A DNA stretch of 41,432 nt from an uncultured Acidaminococcus sp. (lineage in GTDB: Bacteria; Bacillota; Negativicutes; Acidaminococcales; Acidaminococcaceae), in NCBI GenBank assembly GCA_902796945.1, contig CADBQR010000100.1:1-41432 (forward strand), written 5' to 3'. Under the pieces are notes generated by a model. It was not told the origin of the DNA, did no database searches, and was given only the letters and a program-made list of their open reading frames with translations. Below, in pieces: positions 32,631-39,603 of this stretch (positions within the stretch are counted from its first letter, which is position 1; each line of letters begins with the position of its first letter). The position numbers and the translations under genes are program-made.

Positions 32631-33407
32631 ATGAGGAATCTATTGCTTCTGGGGCTCCTGGTTTTCCAGTTTCTCTTTTCCTTTCAGATGCCTGTTGGCG
32701 CGGCGCCAACCATACCTCCCAAACCGACAGCCAATATTTATGTGCAGGACCGGGCCGGTGTCCTGACCAGCAGGACCAGGCAAACCATTACTGCTTACAG
32801 TGAGGCCCTGGCGAATAAAACGAAGGCACAGATTGTTGTCCTTACAGTGCCTTCCCTGGAAGGCAGTACACCGGAAGATTACGGGCTGGCAGTGTTGCGA
32901 GGCTGGGAAATTGGCGATGCCAGGGAAAATAATGGTGTATTGCTTCTGGTCGCCGTCCGGGACCGTAAATCCCGCATTGAAGTGGGATATGGCCTGGAAG
33001 GCAGCTTACCGGATGGGCTGACAGGGCGCATCCAGGATGAATACATGCTGCCTTATTTTCGGCAAGGAAATTATGATCAGGGAATCCTTAACGGGTATGG
33101 AGTCGTTTTACAGACCGTCCTGAAAGGATATGGCCTGACTGTTTCAGATCTGGGCGTCAGAAGGGAAGCTGGCGGGCAGCCGGAACCTCGGCAGGAATCA
33201 GGACTTCCCTTTGTGACAAAGGTCCTGATTGCCCTTGGGATCCTCGCCTTTCTTATTTTGGACCGCATCCTTTTTGGAGGCGCTATTTTCCGCGCGCTGC
33301 TCTATATGTTCTTCTTCCGCGGTGGTGGAGGAAGAGGGGGCGGCTTTGGCGGCGGCAGATACGGCGGCGGTTCCGGGGGAGGCGGTGGTTCCAGTCGGGA
33401 CTGGTAA
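32631..33407 (+). CDS. TPM-domain membrane protein (YgcG type)
   Basis: 258 residues from ATG 32631 with AAAGGGGAG upstream. A signal peptide (about 1-24), a TPM domain (about 35-165) with YVQDRAGVLTSRTRQTI, KAQIVVLTVPSL, NNGVLLLVAVRDRKSRIEVGYGLEG, a membrane segment (about 197-215 and a second near 218-230), and a Gly/Ser-rich tail ending in SSRDW. TPM proteins (plant TLP18.3 relatives) have been linked to phosphatase activity and photosystem repair; bacterial roles are unknown. The lemA-TPM pair is a conserved couple. Confidence 0.93.
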   Translation: MRNLLLLGLLVFQFLFSFQMPVGAAPTIPPKPTANIYVQDRAGVLTSRTRQTITAYSEALANKTKAQIVVLTVPSLEGSTPEDYGLAVLRGWEIGDARENNGVLLLVAVRDRKSRIEVGYGLEGSLPDGLTGRIQDEYMLPYFRQGNYDQGILNGYGVVLQTVLKGYGLTVSDLGVRREAGGQPEPRQESGLPFVTKVLIALGILAFLILDRILFGGAIFRALLYMFFFRGGGGRGGGFGGGRYGGGSGGGGGSSRDW

Positions 33408-33476
33408 CCTCCAGGAGAACTGGCTTTATCCAGGAAACCATAAAAGGTCGTTTTGACAGTACCTTCTTATCATTCA

Positions 33477-33516
33477 GCCGGAGGGCTGCCGGGAAACCGG
33501 TGGCCCTCCGGCTTTT
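33477..33516 (+). terminator. Terminator after the lemA-TPM operon
   Basis: GCCGGAGGGC pairs perfectly with GCCCTCCGGC, followed by TTTT. Confidence 0.88.
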
Positions 33517-33539
33517 GATCAATGACCGGAAGCAATATG

Positions 33540-33610
33540 AAAATACCCTCCTTACCGGATGCCCAGTAAAGAGGGTATACCTCAACGGGTTCCAGCAAGG
33601 AGGGTATTTT
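33540..33610 (-). terminator. Long inverted repeat after the secreted-protein gene, probable terminator with alternative pairing
   Basis: AAAATACCCTCCTT (33540-33553) pairs perfectly with AAGGAGGGTATTTT (33597-33610) around a 43-base loop. The loop contains a second GAGGGTAT (33571-33578), so the left arm has two alternative partners. On the minus strand it follows the secreted-protein gene. Confidence 0.6.
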
Positions 33611-33638
33611 TCAAAATAAGGCTGTTTTTAAGGAAATC

Positions 33639-34160
33639 TTATTTGTAAGTGAGGTTCTGATAGCCGATGTAGCAGGTCGCCGGGTTCAACAGGGCTTCGC
33701 CCGTGAAGGCATCGGTTTCAAAAGTGGCTTTATAAACAACGAACGGAGTGCCATCCTTATCGTCCTTCTCCGTAGTTACAACAATGTTGCGTGCTCCGGC
33801 GTAACGATTGGCAATGGTGGCTTTTACGTCTTCCGGGGTCTTGTTGACGGTAACACTGCCAGGATAATTGGAACTTTTAACTTCCACGTTTGTTACTTTT
33901 TGGGTAGCACGGGCAGCGGTAACGAAATAGTGTTCCAGCGTTTCCGGATCCAGATAATCAAATTCAAACGTGGAATCCATTGTCTTGGCACCAACCAGTT
34001 TGGCTGTAGCAGGAACCACCTTTTGTGCATTGGCGGTAGCCGTCTGTTTTGCCGAAATGGTATTGCTGACGCCTGCAGCAAATACAGGTACAGCGCTGGC
34101 GGCAGAACCGGCCAATACAGCAGCAACTGCTGCAACTGCAGCATATTTCCTCATTTTCAT
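33639..34160 (-). CDS. Small secreted protein of unknown function
   Basis: The ATG at 34160 is placed by GAGAGGAG eight bases upstream; an ATG six codons earlier is rejected as it overlaps that site. 173 residues. A classical signal peptide covers 1-29 (KMRK then an Ala/Val-rich core, cleavage after VFA). The mature part has a repeated strand-helix-strand feel near 95-165 (VTVNKTPEDVKATIANRYAGARNIVVTT, then PFVVYKATFETDAFTGEAL), which resembles PepSY-like domains, but this is only suggestive. Three ATGAAA repeats lie just upstream of its promoter, so regulated expression is likely. Confidence 0.65.
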   Translation of the reverse strand: MKMRKYAAVAAVAAVLAGSAASAVPVFAAGVSNTISAKQTATANAQKVVPATAKLVGAKTMDSTFEFDYLDPETLEHYFVTAARATQKVTNVEVKSSNYPGSVTVNKTPEDVKATIANRYAGARNIVVTTEKDDKDGTPFVVYKATFETDAFTGEALLNPATCYIGYQNLTYK

Positions 34161-34196
34161 AGCTAACACTCCTCTCATTGAATCACCTATATATCT

Positions 34197-34230
34197 ATTA
34201 TACTATGAAATAAATGAAAAATTCATGAAA
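34197..34230 (-). promoter_or_regulatory. Promoter -10 with upstream direct repeats for the secreted-protein gene
   Basis: On the minus strand TATAAT (34197-34202) is preceded by three TTTCAT units (plus-strand ATGAAA at 34205, 34214 and 34225; spacing 9 and 11). They take the place of a -35 box, as in OmpR/PhoB-type activated promoters. Confidence 0.5.
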
Positions 34231-34260
34231 ATGGATTAAATGTCATTTATTTTTCAAAAT

Positions 34261-34366
34261 AAAAAAACAGGGTAAAATCAGTCCGCCATTTTAATGAACC
34301 TGATCCCAGCGTCTTTTCAAACGCTGATGCCGGTTCGGATTGCTTCCTGCCGGAATCGAACCCTGT
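34261..34366 (-). ncRNA. Candidate structured RNA closed by a 7-bp stem and followed by a T-run
   Basis: On the minus strand ACAGGGT (rc of 34360-34366) pairs with ACCCTGT (rc of 34267-34273), followed by T7. Inside are three helices: TTCGATT with AATC-C-GAA; GAACC/GGTTC enclosing CAGCGT/ACGCTG; and AAAAT/ATTTT. It lies 35 bases after the reductase stop and 101 bases before the secreted-protein start, which has its own promoter. It could be an independent small RNA, a leader, or an elaborate terminator of the reductase. I did not match it to a known family. Confidence 0.5.
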
Positions 34367-34401
34367 AGTATGTATGATTGAAAAACAATGGTTTCAGCCG
34401 A

Positions 34402-34992
34402 TCAATGGTCTCCCAGGGCTGCCATGACCTTTTTTGCCAGATTGCGGGCATGCGCTGCCTTTTCAGGATCCATAAAAGGTTCCCCATATGTACGCTGCCG
34501 TTCTGTAAGGGCGCCGAGAAAACGCAGGCGGGAGTGGCGGCAGTAGCGTTTCATCCCCTCTTCCCACAAATCAGCACCTTTTTCCGGAGGATACCCGCAG
34601 GTGGTCAGGAGCACAAGTCCCTTTCCAGCCCAGAGTGAGGGTCCAATGCCTTTTTCTCCATAATATTTATTCATCATATAGACTAAACGGTCCAGGAGTG
34701 CCTTTAACGGTGGCGTACAATACCAGGAGTAAACAGGAGATGCCAGGACGAGAAGGTCGCTCTCCAGGATTTCCCGGGCCAGGCGGGGAACGTCATCCTT
34801 TTGAATGCAGTAAACGCGGTTCCAGTCCCTTTGGCAGGAACGGCAGGCAAGACAGGGTTTTATGGAACAGTCATAAAGCCGTTCCCCGCGGCAGGTATGG
34901 CCTGCCTTTTTCCATTCTTCAATAAATGGTCCCGCCAGGGTTTCCGTATTACCCTGTTGGCGGGGACTGCCCCACAGAATCAGCATCTGCAT
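34402..34992 (-). CDS. Flavodoxin-fold NAD(P)H-dependent FMN reductase (iron-sulfur flavoprotein type)
   Basis: 196 residues. FMN phosphate loop GSPRQQGNTETL (8-19), a CLACRSC cysteine cluster near 47-53 with a further Cys near 62, and the flavin-binding SPVYSWYCTPPLKALLDR (about 85-102). This is the arrangement of NADPH-dependent FMN reductases and the archaeal/clostridial iron-sulfur flavoproteins; the CxxCxxC pattern suggests a 4Fe-4S cluster, though the spacing differs slightly from the archetype. Such proteins move electrons in anaerobes, sometimes for oxygen or peroxide defence. It stands alone; electron partner unknown. Confidence 0.87.
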   Translation of the reverse strand: MQMLILWGSPRQQGNTETLAGPFIEEWKKAGHTCRGERLYDCSIKPCLACRSCQRDWNRVYCIQKDDVPRLAREILESDLLVLASPVYSWYCTPPLKALLDRLVYMMNKYYGEKGIGPSLWAGKGLVLLTTCGYPPEKGADLWEEGMKRYCRHSRLRFLGALTERQRTYGEPFMDPEKAAHARNLAKKVMAALGDH

Positions 34993-35135
34993 CGGATTCC
35001 ACTTCCTTCCGTTTTCCTTCAGTATAGCAGATGGAAAGGGAAAACGGCAGGATCCTGTAAAAGAGAATCCGGGAATCCTGAAATTCCGGGCATTGGAGGC
35101 CCCTCAGCCGATGGCTGAAAATTTTTATATCCCAG
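34993..35135. other. Intergenic stretch between the reductase and the hydG promoter
   Basis: No gene is seen. A stem GGAATCCTGAAATTCC-like repeat lies near 35070-35090, with GAATCC repeated; its meaning is unclear. Confidence 0.35.
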
Positions 35136-35164
35136 TTGCAATCGACGCCCCGATAGGATAGAAT
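35136..35164 (+). promoter_or_regulatory. Promoter of hydG
   Basis: TTGCAA and TAGAAT with a 17-base spacer, 143 bases before the start codon. Confidence 0.75.
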
Positions 35165-35170
35165 AAGCAA

Positions 35171-35260
35171 AGCTCCCTGCGTACGAGGACCTCCAAGTAC
35201 TAAGGCCGCGAATGGATCCGTTCTTTTCGCATGCCTTTATGGGCATGTTTTTTTGTGCCT
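35171..35260 (+). ncRNA. hydG leader with internal terminator (possible attenuator or small RNA)
   Basis: The leader starts with a GTAC/GTAC element (35180-35200), then GCGAA/TTCGC with an inner GGATCC palindrome (35208-35230), and ends in CATGCC-TTTAT-GGCATG followed by T7 (35230-35257). A full terminator 50 bases before hydG implies control by premature termination, or a separate small RNA. Confidence 0.6.
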
Positions 35261-35306
35261 TGAGGCCTGTGCTGACAGGAAATCCAAATAAAAAGGAGAT
35301 TCCACT

Positions 35307-36728
35307 ATGTCCACTGTGTATGACCCCCATTCTCCCCATGCGGACGCGTTCATTCATCATGAAGAAATCCTTGATACCCTGGCCTATGCCGATCGCTGCA
35401 GCAAGGATAAAAACTTTTGCCTGGATCTTGTCAGGAAAGCCCGGGAAATGAAGGGCCTGACCCATCGGGAGGCTTCTGTTCTGCTGGCAGCGGAAGACGT
35501 CGATGTCATTGAGGCCATTTATGGGCTGGCCCGTGAAATCAAGGACCGGATCTATGGGCAGCGCATTGTCCTGTTTGCACCGCTCTACCTGTCCAACTAC
35601 TGTATCAATGGCTGTGTATATTGCCCGTACCATGCGAAAAACCATCACATTCCCCGTAAGAAACTGACGCAGGAAGAAATCGTCAGGGAAGTGACGGCCC
35701 TGCAGGACATGGGCCATAAACGGCTTGCCCTGGAAACCGGGGAAGATCCGGTCAACAATCCCATAGACTATGTGTTGGAAAGCATTCATACCATTTATAG
35801 CATAAAGCATAAGAATGGGGCTATCCGCCGGGTCAATGTCAATATTGCTGCAACCACTGTTGAGAACTACCGCAAACTGAAGGAAGCTGGCATCGGTACC
35901 TACATCCTGTTCCAGGAAACGTATCACCGGAAAAATTATGAAGCCCTTCATCCGACGGGCCCTAAACATGATTATGCCTACCATACGGAAGCAATGGACC
36001 GTGCCATGACCGGCGGTATCGATGATGTCGGCATCGGAGTGCTTTTCGGACTGAACCAATACCGGTATGATTTTGCTGGTTTGCTCATGCACAAGGAACA
36101 TCTGGAGGCCGTCTTCGGTGTCGGTCCCCATACAATCAGTGTTCCTCGTATCCGTCCGGCCGATGACATTTCCGTGTCTTCCTTTCCCAATGCCATTTCC
36201 GATGACCTGTTCAAGAAGATTGTTGCCATCCTGCGCATCACGGTTCCGTATACCGGGATTATCATCTCTACCCGTGAATCGGCCAGGACCCGGAAAGCGG
36301 TCCTTGAGGTGGGCGTTTCCCAGATCAGCGGGGCATCCCGGACCAGTGTCGGAGGGTATGCGGAAGAAGAAGCGGAAGACTCGTCCCAATTTGAAGTCAA
36401 TGACAACCGGACCCTGGATCAGGTCATAAACTGGCTCCTGACCGATGGGTATATTCCCAGTTTCTGTACGGCCTGCTATCGCGCCGGGCGGACCGGCGAC
36501 CGCTTTATGTCGCTCGCGAAAACCGGGGCCATTTCCAATTGCTGTCAGCCGAACGCGTTATTGACCCTGAAAGAGTATCTTATGGATTATGCATCGGAAG
36601 CGACAAGGAAGAAGGGACTGGAAGTCATTGAGCGGGAGCTGCTCCATATTCCCAGTTTGAAGGCCCGCGGCCTCTGTGAACAGTATCTGAAAAAAATTGA
36701 ACAGGGAGAACGGGATTTCCGGTTTTAG
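35307..36728 (+). CDS. hydG: [FeFe] hydrogenase H-cluster maturase HydG (radical SAM tyrosine lyase)
   Basis: 473 residues, ATG with AAAAAGGAG upstream. The radical SAM cluster motif CINGCVYC gives Cys99, Cys103 and Cys106; the HydG-specific C-terminal motif CX2CX22C gives Cys387, Cys390 and Cys413. HydG cleaves tyrosine to produce CO and cyanide bound to a cysteine-linked iron, the building block for the 2Fe subcluster. HydE, HydF and the hydrogenase itself are not in this window. The motif layout separates it from thiamine synthase ThiH, which lacks the C-terminal motif in this form. Confidence 0.95.
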   Translation: MSTVYDPHSPHADAFIHHEEILDTLAYADRCSKDKNFCLDLVRKAREMKGLTHREASVLLAAEDVDVIEAIYGLAREIKDRIYGQRIVLFAPLYLSNYCINGCVYCPYHAKNHHIPRKKLTQEEIVREVTALQDMGHKRLALETGEDPVNNPIDYVLESIHTIYSIKHKNGAIRRVNVNIAATTVENYRKLKEAGIGTYILFQETYHRKNYEALHPTGPKHDYAYHTEAMDRAMTGGIDDVGIGVLFGLNQYRYDFAGLLMHKEHLEAVFGVGPHTISVPRIRPADDISVSSFPNAISDDLFKKIVAILRITVPYTGIIISTRESARTRKAVLEVGVSQISGASRTSVGGYAEEEAEDSSQFEVNDNRTLDQVINWLLTDGYIPSFCTACYRAGRTGDRFMSLAKTGAISNCCQPNALLTLKEYLMDYASEATRKKGLEVIERELLHIPSLKARGLCEQYLKKIEQGERDFRF

Positions 36729-36747
36729 GGTTCCCTTCATGAAAAGC

Positions 36748-36782
36748 ATGCAGGTCCCTGCCATTTTGGCAGGGACCTGCAT
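36748..36782. terminator. Hairpin after hydG
   Basis: ATGCAGGTCCCTGCCA pairs perfectly with its complement (16 bp, three-base loop). The T-run is weak on the plus strand and GCTTTTC on the minus strand, so it may serve both hydG and the small minus-strand gene. Confidence 0.7.
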
Positions 36783-36853
36783 ATTTCAGGGGTTGTTGGG
36801 AAAGACGGCGCCATGCAGGAACCGGCAGACGCCTTTTTGCGGCGCTGGTGCCA

Positions 36854-37021
36854 TCAGCGATTTAATTCGCGGACCCAGCTGCTGACCTGGAAGGGAATGC
36901 CTGGTGTGGTGGAACCATGATGGTGGCCGGTCATGGGGCGATCCAAATCGGCCAGTTGGATCAGATGAATAAAGTGAGCCTTCTTCTTCCTGTTGGTCAT
37001 TTCATACATTACGACTGTCAT
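36854..37021 (-). CDS. Small 55-residue His-containing protein of unknown function
   Basis: The ATG at 37021 has GGAGGT five bases upstream, a very good site. The 55 residues start MTVVMYEMTNRKKKAHFIHL and include a TGHHHGS cluster at 31-37, three adjacent histidines with flanking histidines at 16 and 19. No membrane helix or signal is present. It lies alone between hydG and the lysR pseudogene. The His content suggests metal or nucleotide binding; no family is recognised. Confidence rests on the ribosome site, start context and coding-like composition. Confidence 0.55.
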   Translation of the reverse strand: MTVVMYEMTNRKKKAHFIHLIQLADLDRPMTGHHHGSTTPGIPFQVSSWVRELNR

Positions 37022-37051
37022 CACGCACCTCCATGTCCATGAAAGGAGTTC

Positions 37052-37087
37052 AGATGCCCAAGAAAAATCGTTTTTTCTTTCGCATCT
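37052..37087. repeat. Stem-loop in the 5' region of the small His-containing gene
   Basis: AGATGC/GCATCT flank an AAGAAAAA/TTTTTCTT stem. It sits about 30 bases upstream of the small gene's start. On the plus strand a 26-codon open frame from an ATG at 37054, with GGAG five bases upstream, crosses it; I regard that frame as weak. Confidence 0.5.
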
Positions 37088-37185
37088 TTTCCTTATCGCC
37101 TGTTTACTTTCTTCTATGCTTTGAGTATACGTGACAAACGAAAATAATACAAACAGTTACTTAATGATGAATTAACAGTTTAAAG

Positions 37186-37214
37186 TTGTTATAGTTCACA
37201 ATTTAAGGTAAAAT
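37186..37214 (+). promoter_or_regulatory. Promoter of the lysR pseudogene
   Basis: TTGTTA and TAAAAT with a 17-base spacer, intact even though the gene is frameshifted. Confidence 0.6.
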
Positions 37215-37341
37215 AAAAACAACCGCCAAAGCGATTGTTGAGAAATCAGCTGATTTTGCAGGTGGGAGCAAAGGAATGCAGGGCCATACAGCTTAGAAAG
37301 ACGCCGAAAGGGTGAACGGGTTCCAACAGGAGGGGAGTCGG

Positions 37342-38312
37342 ATGGAGATAAAAAATCAAATGTTTCTTCTGGCTGCAGAAGAAATGAATTTCAGTAAGGC
37401 CGCAGAACGGGCTTTTGTTACCCAGCAAAGCCTCAGCGCCAATATTCGGAAACTTGAAGCGGAATATGGAGTCAGGCTTTTCGAGCGGCGCCCCCATCTG
37501 CGTCTTACCGAAGAAGGCCGTTACCTTTACGGTGCTCTCCGAAAGCAGGAAATCTTTGAAAATGGGGTCCATAACCGGCTTCGTGAGCTTCATGAAGGAA
37601 TGAGGGGCCATTTTACCCTGGGTATCAATGCTACACGGGCACAGGTTTATCTTCCCCTCATATACGAAACGTATCATAAGCAGTTTCCCCATGTGGAAAT
37701 TACCGTTCTTGCTGATGATATGCCTGGTATGACGACCCTGCTCCGGAACGGTAAAATTGATTTGCTGGTAGGTATTGATTGTCCTGCCAGCCGGGAATTT
37801 GAATATGTTCGGGTGGGGCAGGATCCCTTCTATTTCCTCGCCAGGGAAAGCCTGCTGCATCGCTATGCCTGTACTCCCGGCAGTGTTGACCAGAGTCTGG
37901 CAACAGGGGAAATCGATTTTGGCAGGTACCGTGCCCTGCCGATTGTAGGGCACCGGACGCAAAGCACGACGACCGCCCTGATCCAGCGATTTTTGGATCG
38001 GAATGGTATTGTGCAGGAAAAAATGTTTTTGTCAGTGAAGTTTCCGTGCAGCTCAGCTTCTGTGGATTGGGTCTGGCAGGAATCTATCTCCAGCGTTCCC
38101 TGCTGCCGCTGGTCCATGATTATAATGCTGCCCATGGAGAACAGGATCCCATCCGGATTTTCCGCGTTTCAGGGCTAACGGAAGGACAGCACATTGACCT
38201 GGTGACGAATCGCCTGGCCCATCAGCCCTGCTACCTGAAAGCCTTTATGGAGCTGTTCAGGGACCGGTTGAAGGAATATTTGAATCAGGGAGCGGACGGA
38301 TCTTCATCCTAA
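37342..38312 (+). pseudogene. LysR-family regulator, frameshifted near 38018-38030
   Basis: Starts at ATG 37342 after AGGAGGGG. The first 227 or so codons encode a normal LysR N-terminal helix-turn-helix (MNFSKAAERAFVTQQSLSANIRKLEAEYGVRLFERR) and effector domain. In the region of the A6 (38018-38023) and T5 (38026-38030) runs the frame breaks. The expected continuation (VQLSFCGLGLAGIYLQRSLLPLV, then KAFMELFRDRLKEYL) is found in the -1 frame to 38312. One added base in either run restores a full reading frame of about 323 residues. It could be a true pseudogene, a phase-variable switch, a programmed frameshift or a sequencing error. Confidence 0.85.
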
Positions 38313-39086
38313 GGCCACATCAAGCAGCATCATGACGGTGAAACCGAATGAAAAGGTCAGGACGCCGATATCGGAATGAGTGCCTCCGGACATTTCCGGG
38401 ATGAGTTCTTCCACCACGACATACATCATGGCGCCGGCTGCAAAGCTCAACAGATAGGGGAGCAGGGGAAGAATGATTCCGGCGCCCCATAAGGTGAGCA
38501 CGGCGCCAACCGGCTCGACGATGCCGGAAAGGACCCCGCAAAGGAATGCGGAGGTTTTGGGCGTGCCGCTTTCCCGCAGCGGCATGGAAATGATGGCTCC
38601 TTCCGGAAAATTCTGGATGGCGATTCCCAGGGAAAGCGCCATGGCTCCGGCGGCAGTAATCAGCGTGTTGTCAGCCAGGTACCCGGCATATACAACCCCG
38701 ATGGCCATGCCTTCCGGGATATTATGGATCGTGACGGCAAGCAGCAGCAGGATTTTTCCGCTTAAATGAGTCACAGGCCCTTCCGGAGTCGTACTGCGCT
38801 GGTGCAGGTGGGGAATGGCCCTGTCTAAAAACAGCAGGAAAAAAATGCCGACCCAAAATCCAATGAAAGCTGGCAGGAAAGCAAAATGCCCATAGGATCC
38901 GGACTGTTCGATGGCCGGCTGCAGCAGGCTCCAGAAAGAAGCCGCGGTCATGACCCCGGCAGCAAAACCGATCAGCCCCCGTTGCAGCTTTTCATTCAGT
39001 GTTTCTTTCATAAAGAAAACGCAGAATGAACCCAGCGCAGTCCCGATAAAAGGAATGGCAATCCCCCAAAACAGGTTCGTATCCAT
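38304..39086 (-). CDS. ZIP-family metal ion transporter (ZupT-like)
   Basis: 260 residues from ATG 39086; a TTG at 39095 overlapping the HMA gene stop is an alternative and neither has a strong site. About eight membrane helices. ZIP metal-site motifs: HNIPEGMAIG (helix IV) and QNFPEGAIIS (helix V); a short His-containing loop (IPHLHQRSTTPEG) between helices III and IV. Takes up zinc, iron or manganese. Second in an operon with an HMA-domain protein, whose promoter carries a TTAG-N6-CTAA element. Its end overlaps the lysR pseudogene by nine bases. Confidence 0.92.
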   Translation of the reverse strand: MDTNLFWGIAIPFIGTALGSFCVFFMKETLNEKLQRGLIGFAAGVMTAASFWSLLQPAIEQSGSYGHFAFLPAFIGFWVGIFFLLFLDRAIPHLHQRSTTPEGPVTHLSGKILLLLAVTIHNIPEGMAIGVVYAGYLADNTLITAAGAMALSLGIAIQNFPEGAIISMPLRESGTPKTSAFLCGVLSGIVEPVGAVLTLWGAGIILPLLPYLLSFAAGAMMYVVVEELIPEMSGGTHSDIGVLTFSFGFTVMMLLDVALG

Positions 39087-39091
39087 CTGAA

Positions 39092-39355
39092 TCAACCCAA
39101 GAGACGGGAAATGAAGCCCTTCTTTTGTTTACAAGGCTCAGAAGTGACTTCCAGGCATGTATAGCCGGTCTGGTTGATGGCATTGCGAAGTTTATCCGCG
39201 TCGATGGGCTGTTCCGAGTTAAATGTTACCTGCTTCCTGGAGCGGGATGCCGAAACACGGGAAGCGTTTGGGAATGCTTTGCGTACCGTATCATTGATGT
39301 GGGCTTCACACATGCCGCAGACCATTCCTTCGACATGGGCTTTATAAGTAAACAT
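39092..39355 (-). CDS. Heavy-metal-associated (HMA) domain protein
   Basis: 87 residues; AAGGAGG lies upstream of the ATG at 39355. A single ferredoxin-like HMA domain with the metal site GMVCGMC (Cys13 and Cys16), a beta strand RKQVTFNSEQPIDADKLRNAI, then a basic 15-residue tail (KQKKGFISRLLG). HMA domains usually bind copper(I), zinc or cadmium; the MxCxxC form here reads MVCGMC. Placed directly before a ZIP transporter with overlapping or abutting ends, it may pass metal to or from the importer. A CopZ-type copper role is less likely given the ZIP partner. Confidence 0.88.
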   Translation of the reverse strand: MFTYKAHVEGMVCGMCEAHINDTVRKAFPNASRVSASRSRKQVTFNSEQPIDADKLRNAINQTGYTCLEVTSEPCKQKKGFISRLLG

Positions 39356-39373
39356 GAGCGGTTCCTCCTTATA

Positions 39374-39389
39374 GTTAGTTATATCTAAC
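39374..39389. promoter_or_regulatory. DtxR/MntR-like palindrome upstream of the HMA-ZIP operon
   Basis: GTTAG-TTATAT-CTAAC; the TTAG-N6-CTAA pattern matches the outer half-sites and spacing of DtxR-family operators (TTAGGTTAGCCTAA core). It is about 10-25 bases downstream of the predicted transcription start, a repressor position. Confidence 0.5.
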
Positions 39390-39404
39390 CGGCATTACGG
39401 ACAT

Positions 39405-39433
39405 AGTGTATCGCTTTCCCTGTTTTTTGTCAA
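39405..39433 (-). promoter_or_regulatory. Promoter of the HMA-ZIP operon
   Basis: On the minus strand TTGACA and TACACT are separated by 17 bases. Confidence 0.8.
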
Positions 39434-39603
39434 AATCAGCTTCTGAAGGATTTACCCATCCTGGCGGGTGTTCGCACAGGCTGCCTGGAAACCCAACTCC
39501 TTTGGCGGGGACCTGGTGCAACCTGTTTCAGTGACTTCGCGCCAGCAGGCCTCCTCGTTTCCACTCCTGCGAATTGATAAAAGGAAAACGGAACAATTTT
39601 AGC

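Noticed and set aside
34340-34366. tRNA T-arm-like GGTTCGATTCC and an SRP-like GGCAGGAAGC on the minus strand
   Set aside because: No acceptor, D or anticodon stems are around it, and the SRP core (GGAAGGAAGCAGCC in a symmetric long hairpin) is not formed. Kept only as part of the unknown structured RNA.
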